Origin: Larimichthys crocea
Lineage: Eukaryota; Chordata; Actinopteri; Sciaenidae
Length of the DNA: 64,000 nucleotides
NCBI RefSeq assembly: GCF_000972845.2
Contig: NC_040029.1
Location: forward strand, 2,330,695-2,394,694
Reading direction: 5' to 3'
Position numbers and translations under genes: made by a program. Positions 12,789 to 27,800 of the stretch are shown piece after piece. The stretch's first letter is position 1; every line of letters begins with the position of its first letter. Below the pieces are notes generated by a model that saw only the letters and a program-made list of their open reading frames with translations, made no database searches and had not been told where the DNA came from.

Positions 12789-14386
12789 ATCAAAGCAATG
12801 ACTGCAGCTTCCCACCTGTTGCCTTTTACAAAACTCCTACACACACACACACACACGCACACACACACACACACAGGTTTTACAGGGGCGTAGCCATAAC
12901 TGTATCAAGATGGCCAAGGTGCCTGGGCCACTCTTGAAATCCAATGAACCACCCTTGGATTATCTATCATCACTGACTTTTACTGACACGTTGAAATGAC
13001 CTGAAATTTAAGCGTGCGGTGTGTAAAGGGATGAAAGCAGTGTCCCAGCAGGGCCGTAAACAGCACTATGTTAAATAAACTGAAGGGGCAGCAAGTGACA
13101 AGTAGATAAAATACGGTCCACAAAGTCCAGTTTGACAAATAGATCCATGACTTGAAAGGGTCACTCCTCGAACTGTATACATACAGGCCTAACATGACAG
13201 AAAGCCTCTGTTATAAATTGAGGGCATGGAGTTTAAACGGTAAAAGGCATTTCACAGGCGGGGAGGGTAATAATGAGTTGCATTATGGGAAATGTAGGAC
13301 CCATCTCCATCTGTATGGAAATGCAACATTACATAGTATTGGCTGACCTGTAGGTAGTATTTACATCTGCACTAACTCTATTTCTCTTCAATCACACTGC
13401 TGAGGGAAACACATTTTACAACAGCTCACACAAGTGTTCGATGGCTGTAGCCTATTAACCACAAATACAGCACATATGTGCTGCTGCCTCCAATTAATTC
13501 ATGACAAGAGAAACAAAGACATCGAGTTACACAAAAGGAGTTCACAACACTGCATTATGTGTTATAATAATAAACATCTTGATGCAAAGTCTGCAAATCT
13601 TTAACAATAAGAGAGAATTTTATTTTAAATGTACTATTTATATATGTAACTGGAAGGTATCCTTAATCTATGTGACTTTAGTGTTTTATGAAAATGAGTC
13701 ATCCCAAGACACACTAGAGGGATGAAGAATTCAAGAAGATAAACAGGAAGCAGACTGTTTTAAATCCAATAAATATGACTGAAATTAGTGCAATACAAAC
13801 GGCTAACCCTAACTTATATCACTCCCAAGAAGAAGATGTTTGTTATAAATATTGTGAATTCTAAGCAGTCAGTCCTTGGAGGCTTGAGACTTCTTCAGGC
13901 CAGGAGAATTATTGCTCTCTTTTGGAAAACTCTGCAAATGTGACCTCTGTGACCCGTGTGGAGAATACTTGTCTTCAGAGACTGACAAGAGGACAAAACA
14001 GAACAAATTATTGAAATACATCCTCCTTTCTTAGAAGTTTCGAAAAAGACAATATCCCACAAACATAAGCACGTTTGCATGTCTGCAAACCACTTATGTT
14101 AGGAAATCTAGCATTGAACTGAAGCACTGGAAGTCAGATTGCATTGTGTTGCGTTGCAAGAAACAAAACAAATCAAACTTTCATCATCTCCATGTGGAAA
14201 TGAGTGAATTACAACAGACTGTCAAATCAGATTTGTTCTCTCTCTCTTGGTTAAGCATCTTAGGTTCTCCTGCGATCTCTGATTCTCATGACATCAGTGG
14301 GCAGCTATTCTGCCCGGCAACCCCCCCGCTAGAAAATCTGTCATTGGCTGGGATATTATTTCCCAGAAAGTATAAGACCCTTGAAA

Positions 14387-14421
<35 letters not shown>

Positions 14422-14635
14422 ACTTAACCCGTGTTTACAAAACCCCTGATCCCCGAAAGCTCTTCCAGCTGTGCCCTGTGTGTATCTGTGTGTGTGTGTG
14501 TGTGTGGTGTGTATGTGTGTGTGTGTGTGTGCGCGTGTGCATGTGTGAGATGTGTCATCATAACCTTTTTAATCAACGTGTTGACGTTTAAATGACAGAA
14601 ACTTGGTCTGGATTCAAAACCTGGGGAAAAAAATA

Positions 14636-14678
<43 letters not shown>

Positions 14679-15134
14679 CTTCTTCTTCTGCATCTTTTGA
14701 GGTCTCTTGTCTCTCTGGCTTTCATCACACAGAGAGGGTAAAGAGAGCCTGACCACTGTGTGCTGACAGAAAAAGAACATGTCCATGCTGTATGTCTACA
14801 CACATGTCCATATTTGTAGTCTTTTCTGTTTATCTGATGGTATCTGGAGTGCAGATGAGTGCAGATGATGCACGACCAGATGAAAATAAAGACATAGAGG
14901 CGTGAGAAGGCCTGCATCTCACAAAACATAATGTAAAGGAAAGCTATGTGCTCTGCATCTCACAAAACATAATGTAAAGGAAAGCTATGTGCTTCTTTCT
15001 ACACTCAACCGCCCATTGACTGAGGTCCAAAACAAACCTCTGTTCCTTTGGCGATATTGGTTTGCATTCACATGTAGTAAAGATTTAACACTTGTGAAAA
15101 CATAAATAGGAAAGGACACATTCAATCTCTTAGC

Positions 15135-15166
<32 letters not shown>

Positions 15167-17589
15167 AAACACACAAGTCGAGATATGCTCTGTGAAATGT
15201 AATAACTGAATTTATATCAACATCTGTCTAATCTCTATAAACAGATATCTGCATGAATGAATGTTTAATCTGCTGACAAGCCGTTCTGGTTTTTGTTTGT
15301 AGTCTCAGTAGTTTTGACCAATCACCTCTGAGCACGCTTTGTTTGCAGCAGTCCACATGGAGAGCACAAGAGGCGGAACACATCTTTGGCTTTTTTAAAG
15401 TTGTATTAGCAGAAATGCGTCGTTCTCATCATTCTTATGGGTAAAGTTGCTAATTGGACAGCAGAGGACGTCTTGGCCGAATATCCTCTGGCTACACTGG
15501 AAGAGGTTAAATCGTTATTGGCCAAATTGTGAAGATTTGTTAATAGTCAGTTTCAAGTGATTCTGTAAGTTCAATAAGGCTTGGTACACTAAAAAGCAAT
15601 CTGGCCGTTAAGTGTTGTGGCTTTGTGTTCTGGTACCACAAAGTACTCTCAGATACCAAACCCAACAATGAACTGGACATGTTTCGCTCCATTTATATAT
15701 TTTCCATTGTGCTTGAATTTGAATGAATACTGCTGTCTCTTGGTCAGCTTGACCAACTCAATCTACAGGACATTGTCAACACTCTAGGTTCAGTCTTTAA
15801 ATGCCAATCATCTGCATCAACAACCCAAGGTAGACAAATATGTAAAGTCAGCTGTGACGCAAATCGCGGTTACAATGATCCTTAAAGTGGTGTTGTGTGT
15901 CTGTGGCCTTTAGTAGACAATAAGCCCCAAAACAGCAGAGGTAATACAGACAATTTTAAATTGTTTTCTATGGTTTCAGGATAATTAGCCCACGGCTTAC
16001 AGCATGTGCGTCTGAAGCCGAGCCCTGTCCAACTCTGCGCCGTGGTTTGGCTGAGGTTTCTGTGGCAACGCTGCAACAATTACGAGGTGGTCTGGTTGTG
16101 GCTCTGGAACAGAAAACCTCACGTTTTCAACGCCTCCAGTGTGTTTAACCACTTAGAAATTGACAGTGATGGTCTGGAGTGGATTTAGGCAGTCACTCAC
16201 AATTTTAATAAGATGGGCCAATGTTGGCCTTTTGCTGAAGGCATCAGCCAGTCAGTGTCATCCACGTGTCTCTATTCCTCCCTGACCCCAGGCAGCCTGT
16301 ACTGAAGAGTTTTCTAATATGACACTGTTATAAAGCTTAAATTATATTCCTATATTTATTTATATTGTATATTTGTTACAGATTTTATATATATGTATAT
16401 ATATATATATATAAAAAATACACTTGTCCAGTATTACAGCATTTGGCAAATTAGCTAAGAAATCTGGTACAAATTGCCCCTTTGAAGCCCACGTTCTTTT
16501 TCCTCTGTGTTCTAGTCTGTTTTCTCCACATTGCTGTTGTTTGATGTATTATACATGCATGTTTTTAATGACCACTGGAAGAGAACCAAATAGCCTTTTA
16601 AGGAACTAATTATGCTTTACTCTGTTTTCTTTCATAACAGTTGTGCTCTCCTGAGGGTTGAGAGCCCGAGACAACCTTTCAGAGGACTAAATCTTACAAT
16701 TAAGATACTTCTTAGATACTTTTTAGGTGAAACATCTTCACGTATCTACAACCAAGTCCAGTTGCCCCAGATTTAACTCTTCTTGACTTATTCTTCTTGA
16801 CTTGACTCACCTCCGACCGGGCTGATTTTGTTGGTGATGGCATATCTCAGGATGCGCTCCTCCTTCACGTACATTACAAACACCCTCTCCATGGTGATCT
16901 GCAGCGTCTCCAGGGTGGTGGCGCGGTTGTCGTGTCGACAGTCACGGTACGTGATGTTCTGCTTCAGCTGGAAGGAGAAGGACTCTGAGCCTCGCTCTGC
17001 CGAAACGACCGAATACTCCCTCACAGAGGTGGAGGTGGCGACTGGAGGAAGAGAAGGCGAAGGCTTTTAGGCAAACGGAGGAATCAGATGTTACACACAG
17101 GTTGTATCTTGTGGTTGTTATGGTTACCAGATGGGTAGTACTGATAGGTCTCCTTGAAGGGATCCATGGTGACTTCAGCTCCAGGGGGCAGGAAAGGCAC
17201 GCTCCCGCTGACTACGGTATCCACGGTGAGGTGGTTGTGGTCATCAAGGCCACGACCCGTCTGGGTGATTGACAGGCGCTGGTTGCCGGGATAGAAGATA
17301 ACCTCTGCACGACGAGTGAACTCAGCCCCTGGAAATAAAAAAAAAATCAGTCAATCAATTCTCCTATTTATAGATTATTTTTAATATAGATAACTGCAGA
17401 CACACTAACAATGCAGCAGTTGCATATTATAAAAAGTGAAATGTCTGCTGTGGTTACGTCTATACGCAACACTCATGCATGAACACACACACACACACAC
17501 ACACACACACAGCTGCTTCCTATTAGAGAAGGGAGGTGGAAGCCTGATATCACATCACATCCCTGGAGACAATACAGCTGGCTGGGAGA

Positions 17590-17653
<64 letters not shown>

Positions 17654-19064
17654 TAGAGGAGTTCCCTCATCTCTGTACAGATGTGCTCCAGAGTCAATAT
17701 ATACACAGGCAACATACTTGAACAAACACACACAGTTTACCTGTGATTTTGAATCCTGCTTGGCTATTGGGCAGCTCCAGAGCAAACAGCCATCCAAATA
17801 GCTCTCCTATTGGTGCAAGTGGCATCAGAGCCCAGCCCACTGGCTCAGGTACCTGACCAATCAGTGCAGAGTTTACAAAAGAGAAATCAGAGAAACCAGA
17901 AAATTAAATATGGATGAGAAGAAGGAATTCATATTGCGTTCTTAAAATAAACTCAATTTAAAAATATGAAAAACATCTTGAAATGTTTATCCGTCACACT
18001 CTTACCTCGCTGATGGCAGTGTACGCTCTCCCATCTCCAACCACGACGTAGGCATGAAGATCAATGTTGTTCAGCTCCACTGGAGTCGAACCCACCGTCA
18101 CCGTTCCACTCATCTTTCCACTGACACGCTGTGGAGCACCTGGAAGAGCAGCACAGGGATCACTCTTTCACATTTGAAGAAAAGATAATGCAGATGTTCA
18201 CTGTTAGATTAAAAAAACAGAAATAAGAAGAAATATATCTCTGTGGGTGAATAGTACCTTCAGGTAGACAGTGACGTCCATTTCCATAGAAGCCAGACTG
18301 GCAGTGACAGCAGTAGCCTGTGGCGTAGTCGGAGCAAATTGCGTTCTGGGAGCACTGCTGCTGGAATCTAGAAAGACAAAAAGAGTTAAGAAAGGTGTAG
18401 TTGTAGTTATAGCCTCAGGCAGAGAAGAGGAGCAGGCTACAGAGGTCTGATCAGCTCAGCTTTCAAACATTCGATCAGATTTTCTACAGCTCCCTCTAAA
18501 GCCACAAATCTTTTAATCTATGCCCTATTATTTCAACAAACAGAGGGGAGGGGTATTATTGACAATACTTAGGATGGTCTTGCTTCCTCCATCCATTACA
18601 TTTTTATACAGACACTAACTCTAACAGGACAACAACAGGTGCATATAAAGCTATCTCGTCTTTACATACCTGGCACATGTTTCCTTATTCTCCGTGGTGT
18701 ACTGAATCACTGAGAGAGACAGAAAATAATAAGAAATATCCATTACAAATACAATTTAGAATTAATATCCTCATGTTTCGTATTCAAGAATGTGGAAATG
18801 GTAACGTAGACCATAACTGTCATTTGCAATGTTTTAGCTTTACCCTTTATCTCTATTGTTTATTCTCCTCATGGCTGTTACCTTTACTAGGAATGAAAAG
18901 ATGTAAGTGGCTGTGAAGTTAGCTGGCTTTGTTTGAACACTTGTTTCCAGTATTTACATCACACAAACATAAGAGTTTAAATGGAGACCATTAAAGGTTG
19001 TTTCCATATAAGTACGCACTGACGGGAAGAATAAGAAGGTGGACAAGATCCAGGGGAGATGTAT

Positions 19065-19101
<37 letters not shown>

Positions 19102-19183
19102 CACACACACACACACCCACACGTCAAGCCACGACTTGGAGAGAAACCAGCTGTTGCAGTCCTGCCTCCCACACCCACTGATC

Positions 19184-19236
<53 letters not shown>

Positions 19237-22200
19237 CTGCTACATGAATTCCCAAAGGTATCCAAAAGCTTAAAATGCTTCAACACATATTTCAGACGTC
19301 TGCACCCTGAAGAAAAAGAGTCAGTAAGTTGACAAAGTATACATACACACACTGTAGATTATACTACATATAGTGCAGATCCACAGTATATGTAGACTTA
19401 CACGTGTGCTGTTCTAAGCACTTGGGGATGGTGACTCTCTCCTGTGAAAAAACCCTCTGACGCACAGAAAGTGATGCGCTCTGTTCTTGATTTATTTGGA
19501 GTAAACTAAAATAAGTGGATGACCAGCATGAAAAGTGGCGCTCACTACCGCTGAGGAAACAAAAAGGAACAAACATTTCTCCTTTCTCAGACCATTGGAA
19601 CTACAAAGTCTCGAAAGGGATTCAGAAATGTCTCAAACTGCACATCAGCTATGACTAAAGCTTCAAGGACTGCCAGTCCTGACTGCAGAAACTTTCACTG
19701 GACTGAAAACATCACATGGAACAAGCGAGTGCTCCGCTCTCTCTCTCTTTGTCTTTTTTAAATGGCTGATTTGGGAGTAAATGCAGCATTCTATCATCCT
19801 ACAGGGGCAACACACACTCAAACACACACTCACACACAAATGAACACAGGATGTCAGGGTACTTTCTCAGCAAACTGCACAAACACAGGAGACAAATCAC
19901 TGTGCTTCTACATACAAACACACACGTGCCAATTCTGTGGAGAGAATACTAATTTTTTTATGTTCTGTCTAAGTTTCATAAACATTAAAGCCATGAGGGC
20001 ATTAGAAATGTAGGCGCGTGTGTAATGGAAAATTATGCTTTTTCTCAGACTTGGACAATTTGTTATTTTGGCAATGCACACACACCCACACAGCTGCATA
20101 TGTACACACACTTCCTTCAGAGAAATCGAGCATTTGACGTAAATAGACGCAAGAATTATTGCGATGGAGACATCATATTGGGACTTTACTCTTATATAAT
20201 GAAGCAAGTCGACTAAGAAAACACATTCTTATTTACGGCAAAGTCTGTGGGAGTAGTTGCAGAGGAGGGAGTGCTGGACACACACACACACACACCTGGG
20301 AGCTGCCCAGCACAACGGCAGTATTGTACTGCCAGCTGCTGAGCAGCTCTGCAGCAGAGGGCGAGGTAATGTTACCGTGTTTCTCCAAGTGAACGTCCTT
20401 TCATAAGTTAGGAAGACAACTATGTGTTATACATTTAGACGCACGGTTTGTCTCTTACCTCCTGTTTCGATATCATCGACATCGCCTTCATCGACGCTGA
20501 TAACGTGACCCCCGGGGGAAAGGTTGGGTTCATTATTGTAAGGGGGGTAGATATCCACCACCTCCAGAGGAACCTACAGGGACAGATAGAGTGGGAATGG
20601 GCTATGTTTAACTTTAAATATGTTTTCCTGTTGTGACTTAGAGCCAAGCCAATATTTTTTAACTCTCTCCAGATGCTATAAACCAGAGAGCTATGATCCG
20701 CGCATACTTTACATGTTGTATACAGTATGTAGGGTATTGTGATCGCAGCTGTGCCAGCGTTTTGTTGACACTGCTATACCGTCTCCACAACAGCGTTCCA
20801 TTGCAACCACAGAATTTACAAAAAAGTGACTACGATTTCAAGCGGTTATTCTAAGACTCTCCGCACTGACAGCACTGCCAGTTTGAATTCCTATTTCTTC
20901 ATTTGCGCTGCAATAAGCGGAGAATTCAAACAGATTGCAACACAGCGCTGCTGTCTGCGTGAGCTCTTGTAACATGAAACAAAAATATGGTCTTGTGGCT
21001 TTGCAGTGTTTGCAGTTTGTGTGTTAAAAAGTTCTACAGAGAAAACATACAGGACTTCTTGCCTGACATGTGGATTATTTTAATGTGTATGGATGTTTTA
21101 TTGTTACCTCTGGTTGCTGTCCTTTAGGTCCTGCTGGTGGGACATCTTGGCTGTATACTGGATCTGTAATGAACCTGGCTATTTGGCCGTCATGTTTGCT
21201 GCCGTATGACACCTGAGGACCAGATTCCTCTGAAGGGGAGGAGGGAGCGTTGGGACTTGCTGGTGGAGGGGTCCCCAAATGGTCACCACCGGCAGGCGCT
21301 GGCTGGAATTCAGGGTCTCCGCCTGTCAGAGGGTAATCATCCTCTTCCTCCTGGTTATCGGGGTCAAAACTGTTGTCTGTATATTCCTCAAACTCAGTGT
21401 ACTCAGGGGTGGTGGTGTCCTAGAAGCATAAAACATGCAGGAGTCCGTTTTTCTGCAAACTGTGTCACGGAACATGAAGAAGAAGAAAATAGAGAATTAC
21501 CAGAGAGAGTGCTCCAGGTGGTAGAGTAGCAAGGAGGCCACCAATGGATGCAGGAACAATGTTGTTGAAAGAGTAACGGTTTCCAGTGTGGAAAAGCCAA
21601 ACCCCTGGAATTCCTGTGTTACCGACCCTGGAGAGGGAGAAACCAGTCGGTGTGAGCTCACAGTCCAGTCAGACCTCACAGGTTTACATCGTTATCGGCC
21701 TTATTAAACACACCAGACAGTTTGTCAGCTAGCCAACTCTGCTACTTCAGATTAAATGCATTTCTGATCTTTTACTTACTGGTAGAGGTTTTTAACACTC
21801 TGCTCATCGCTGGTAACGCTGTAGTGAGGCCCCTCGGTTCTGGAGAAGATCAGATATGGGACCTCTCCTCTGCTGAAGCCAACTCTGGCAGGAAGCTCAA
21901 TCTCAACGTTATATGACTCCTGCAAGCAGAAAGAAGTACAACATTCAAATTAATTAGTAAGATATCCAAGCCAATCAAGATGCAAATTAAGGCCTTATAT
22001 ACTGTATAAGCAGTTTACCTTAGGGCGTGTCCCAAAGAAGTTCAGACCACCTTCAGGGTAGAGGAAGAGAACGTACGAGTCTGTCTCATCGTAACCAATC
22101 ACTGCCTGGAACGTATTGACCTAAAGAGAGAGAGAAAAGAGAGACGACGTCAGTCTGAACTAGACAAAACTGGAAGTACCATCTCACAGTCGTGGTTCAA

Positions 22201-23282
22201 GTGCAGTCTTTGGCTGTTTAACACAGGCTGTATCTGAAGAATTGAGAGAGAGAGAGGAGAAAGAAACGGATGAAGGGATAGAAGTCTGCTCATTTCTATT
22301 TTATATATATATTATTTTCCATCATCTGTTAGATTTATATGATTGTTAGTATGTTTTTATGATGGTGAATAAGATGAGAGTTGGTCATTGCGTGTCATTT
22401 AGTTTTATAGCTTAGTTTAGTTTAATCTTTCTGAGTGAGGCATACATTAAAAGTTGGATTCATAAGCAATAAAACACACACTGCGGCTACAGCCTTACTT
22501 GGTCTGGTATGAGCAGTAGAGCTTATGTTGGTGTACTACTCTGCTTTTGAGCATGTCACATAAAAATTTAAATAGTTTTATCACTTCAATCAAAGTTTTC
22601 CTTCCCTTGGTCATGTCACCTTTTGCCCTTAAAGCAACTGACTCGAAAGAATGACGGTAAATCTAGGGGACTTTTTATGACTCAAGTTAGAAAAGGGTTT
22701 CATTTTCTCAGGTCAAACCTTTGTTTTTTATTTTCTGTTTCGAGGTTTCGCAGCTTACCGGTATTAAGACAGCATCTAATGATCATTTTCAGCTCCGCTG
22801 GTGTCAGAGGGATGAGGTCACCTCCTGCGCAAACAGGGTCAGCCCAGCTCAACCACCCTCAAATTATTCTAACACTCACTCCTCATATTTAAACTTCACA
22901 CCTCTCCTCACACCTCCCCTCTCCTCCACCCTTGTCTCCTCCTCTTCCTCTCTCATCTCTCGCTCTGCTGGGATTCAGGTTCAGACTTCTCACCCTGCAC
23001 CCTCCTCCTCCTCCTCCTCCTGCACCAATTATTAACATACTGACTAAATGTCTGCGTTCTGCACTAATTACGATGAATTCAAAGACTGAGTAACTATGAG
23101 TTAATGAATCGGGGAACTTTGTTTCTAACCAGACGACTTGAACTTATATCCTACATGTACGCGGGGGCGTCCAACCCACTCCACTTCCCAAAACCACAGT
23201 TAAAAAAACACAGATTTGGTGAATGACGAGAAGACTGTGAGTGATCCCATGTTGTTTTCCTTTGGACAGAATCAGATTATCT

Positions 23283-23327
<45 letters not shown>

Positions 23328-23341
23328 AACCAAAAATATGT

Positions 23342-23375
<34 letters not shown>

Positions 23376-24768
23376 CTCGGTCTCTCAACCCCCAGCCCAG
23401 ATGTTGATCTCCACAGCTGTCTTCCTGTGTGTCTGGACATCTTTCACGATGATGTTACAGCATGCCAGACAAACCAGACATCGTACAATGTGAGACATGA
23501 GGCGCACACACGTACACACTTATACGAGCATGCATGCAAGCACAGATGTCCCTCCACCTATATGAATCTCATGCGAGTGTATGTGTGTGTTCCTAATTGT
23601 TTACATCAACATCTTTAAACTATCTTGTTGTTTGTGGGCGGGGAGGACTTTGTAGCCTCCAGGCTCGATGTAATTAGTGAGGAGGGGGTCTTTTTTTTCT
23701 TTCTTTCTGTCTTCAGGGGTGGAGCGGGAGAAGCCGGAGCTTTGTCCTTCATATCCCCTCTAAATCTGTATTTCTCCTATCCCCCATCTTCCTGGGAGGG
23801 GGAAGAGGAGAGGGGAGAGAGAAAAAAAAGGAGGAAGGTAGAGGGAGAGGGGTATAGACAGAGAGATGAAAGGAGGCAGGGGTCTCAGAGTTGCGAGAGA
23901 GGCCATAGGAAATATGTGGAGACAGAAAAGAAGACGTTTCCATCCAAACAGATATGAAATTTGAGTTTTGCGTTTCCATTCAAATCTTTGATTTGTGTTG
24001 CCTATCTATATAATGGCGTACATAACACACATAACACAAGGTATTTTTATGTTTTTTGTGGCTGTTGTCAGTCGGACACTAGGTCCAGACTGAAATATCT
24101 CAATGGCTATTTGATGGATTGCCATGCATTAAAGTAAGGATAAATCCTACTGACTTTGGTGATAAACTGTAAACCTATAAACGCAGTCTTCAGCTTCATA
24201 TGCATTCAATATAGTAATAATGATATTAATATTATATATAATTTGATATTTTGGGAATGCACTTGCTCTGACAAGAGTTAGATCAATCAAGCAGCCAGTT
24301 AACTCAGCATAAAGACGGGAACCTGGGTAGACAAAGCCTAGCAGCATCTCGAGAGCAATATTTCAGAGCGATAACTTCAAGTAAAACTACAGATAGTGTG
24401 TAGTAATAGTTGGGTTTTTATAAAGAAAATAAAACATAAATTATTCATCTTAAACTATCAAACTTGCATCACTTCTGGCTGGCTCTCGGTGATTTAGCGC
24501 ACAGACAGTACAGCGGTAATCAATCTTAGCAAGAAAGAAAATAAGCAAACTTCCCAAAATGTCAAACCATTCCTTTAATTTGTGCGCTCCTCTCCATCCC
24601 CTCCTCTGTCTGTGTGGTCATTTTGCTGTGTTTGAGTCTGTCTGTGTGTGTAAAGTAGTCCTGGTGTGCTTTACAGACTCACAGCTGGAAAGCAACAAAA
24701 TCCAGCCAACTCACATCAAAGACTTTCAGACAGTGTGTATGTATGTGAGTGTGTGCTCTGACAATCCT

Positions 24769-24803
<35 letters not shown>

Positions 24804-27800
24804 CTCGACCTCCCTACAGGCTTTTGTCACACCTTTTTTAAAGGGTGTCCTCACACTCCTCACACTGACCAGACACACGCACAAGCGCTAATTGTCTCTG
24901 GGAGCAGCAAATGTTTGTTGTCGGGGTCAGAGGGACTGTTTAAGGTTTGAGGTGATAACATCATCAGTCTGCTAGATGTGTCTGCTGCACAGCGGGGGGG
25001 GGGGCTCAAAGTCTGCAGAGACCCCACGGCTTAAATGAAAATACAGGAAGTTTGTTTAGATAATTAAACACACATTTTTAGAAATCAGGGAATTAGATAA
25101 GAAGATACTCTCATATCTGTGAGATAAGCATGAAGCTACAGCCAGCAGATGATTAGAAAAAAAATAAACTGTGCTTAGTCATTAAATAACTTTACTTACT
25201 TTAAAGGTCCAGTGTGTAGGATTTTGTGCCATCTAGTGCATAACAAACTGAATACCCCTCACCTCACCTTCTCATGGAAGCTGTTTTATTGTGCATGCCA
25301 AGGTGAAAACACTTGATATATACAGTGTGAATCCACTTCATACTTCATAAATATGCTTTAATGCCTCTGAGCATGTTTCCTAGTCTCTGCAAACTTTTTT
25401 AATTATGTGAAATTAGCGAGCATCGAACTCACCCTGCAGCAGCTGCAAACACACACCAGGTTTGTGTTTCATTCAGTTGAGTCTCTCCATGCGTTACCTT
25501 AGCTTGTTTACGATTTGTTTGTTTATGTGGATGGTTTACTCTGTCTTTATATCGTTTAGTCTACTCTGCCTTACATCACTGAAGCTGAAGAGACTTTAAC
25601 TGGTTTTCTCAGCTTGTCTGCGTTTCAAATGCATGACTCAACACACTGTGACAAATGTTCTGAATCAGATTATAATTATCTAGAGCTGGATCCCACTTGG
25701 GTTAGCCTGGAACATCCCGAGGAAGAGAGAGGCAGAAACAGAGGGAGGCCGGGATGAATGTACTACACTTGTTTGTTGGTTACCGGTTTTTCAGCTCGGC
25801 GGCCGCAGCACAGCTGCAAACGGGCAGAGCAGGGAGACAGAGAGCAGCTGCAGTCCAGTTGCCAGCCTCACCAGAGTGCTACAAACGGAACTGCCTACAG
25901 CGTGGGAACTGGCACACACACCACACACACACACTCAGAGCCCAGGCTTGCGGCCAGGAACAGTGCACTCAGTATTTCGCTGTTGTCATTAAAAATCCCA
26001 GCTCCAATCTTTTGGGTGACTTTCCTGTTACAACTTCAGCAGTACACAAAAGAATTGCCTGGTCTTCTAAAGCTCGAGGAAATTGTACAACTTCAGGGCT
26101 TTCCAAGAATTTTCAAAACCTTTTTGATCAACTCGAGAACACATGGCGGGTAAAACCATAGCTGCTTTTCTTAGATCCTGATAGATTTGTGAACATGAAC
26201 GTCTTTCCCGCAAACACAAACCAGAGCACTACGGCTCTTCTAGTAATTAGTAAAGCCGTCAAGATCCCAAGTCTCAAATCTGTGTTAACATCATGTGTGC
26301 TCTGATTATTATTGAAGACAGGCTCAGTGGACACTGTAAGACAGATTCAGTCCCAATGCATAAGAACTGAATAACATATTATGAAAGCTGAAGTTCTGCT
26401 TTGAACCAGGATGCACATATTTCGAGGGGATGCCCCCTGCGTCACTGCGAGGGGCCCCCCCAGAAACAACAAATAACACTAATAGAAACAATAGTTCCTA
26501 TTGTGCTACGGAAAAGAAGAAAGATAGAGAAGAGGAGAGGCCGGAGGAAGATAGGCAAAAAAGAACAAAATGAAAGGCGAGGGCCAAATCCAACAGAGGA
26601 GTCCATTTATTCATTCATTCAGCCTCATCTGACCCTCACACGCAAAATGCTGTTCAACCTACAGCACTTTCCTTTTTTGCACACGAAGCTTTGAAGCGAG
26701 TGCTAGACGGAAAAAAAAGGCCTACTGTGGGCAAATGTAAAATCACATTCCACTTTGAGCTGTTGCTCAGGAAGGGAACGTCAGGACAGCTGTGCAATAT
26801 TACACATACTGCACGGCTTTCCTTGAGTCGTACCATTTCCTTTCAAGTCATATTGTGCACCCATGGATGACACCACACCAAGATCTAGCGATGTGTATGA
26901 GTCTTTTATGTCTAAGAATTTTTCCACTCCTGCGTTCTACTGTTTGTGAACATGAATCAATAAAACTTTAATCCTGTGTTAGACTTAAATGTCTTAAACT
27001 TCAATGGGTGATGCATTCTGCAGCTAAGAAGGTGACATTCATGGGGGTGGAGGATAAAGCGCGTAACAGCATCCGCCGACATGACAGGTGTCCTCGCGTA
27101 AAGAAGGATTAGCAGCATGCCGCTCAAAGCAAAGCCTGGTCGCCGCTTCTTGAAACATCAACATACAGAAGGCCGGGTTCTGTCTGTAAATGGCTCTGCT
27201 CATTAGTAAAGTGGGCTACATGGTGGCACATACAACAGAGTGTGTGTTTTAGGTTTAAAGTGAAGCCAATTACTTTCTAATTATGATAATAACCTCTTTA
27301 AGACTAATTTCACAGCAAACACAACCCCACTTTTCAGGGATGTGAACTTTCTCTCTTGTGCTCTCATTTTCCTGTTTTTTCTTCTCATCTCAATATCCGA
27401 CCCCCCAAACACCACACAGTCTGCGCCCTCCCCCCCAAAAAACACCCCTAATACACATCCCGACAAACACACACCTCAGGTTAATCAGTTCACACACACA
27501 TACCACTCTACCCCCAACGCACCCCACCCAGCACCTCTGGCTAATCACTTCAAAGGAAGATACGATCAGTCTAAAGAGACTCCAACTGCTCCAATCTGAC
27601 AAGCCAGGCAGACCCAACAAACCCCCTCATAGTGCATGTAAAAACGTTTTGCACTTTAAGAAGTGGACACCAGCCTCTAACATTTGGTCAACAGTGGATA
27701 GAGATTTGGAGACTTAATTCCAATATCTGAAGCTCAGGCAAGACGCAATCAATCAAAGCAGCGCAATCAAAATAAGACATGCACGAAGCTTAATGCTGCA

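Larger units (their letters stand above)
11294..16810. other. nid2 intron 14 (5.5 kb), microsatellite-rich
   Basis: Large intron between the G2F barrel and the EGF modules. It contains (GA)n at 12734..12785, (CA)n at 12840..12875, (AC)n at 14389..14421, an interrupted (TG)n at about 14476..14548, (CT)n at 14638..14672, a 41-bp tandem duplication at 14912..14993, (CA)n at 15135..15162 and an (AT)n tract near 16390..16412. No coding exon recognised. Confidence 0.6.

Noticed and set aside
12650..24891. Open frames made of repeated Cys-Val, Thr-His or Ser-Leu residues
   Set aside because: They are translations of CA, GA and TG microsatellites.
25754..26161. Two overlapping open frames of about 130 codons within nid2 intron 3
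   Set aside because: No family resemblance, low-complexity His/Thr part, and two frames open at once, which suggests composition rather than coding.
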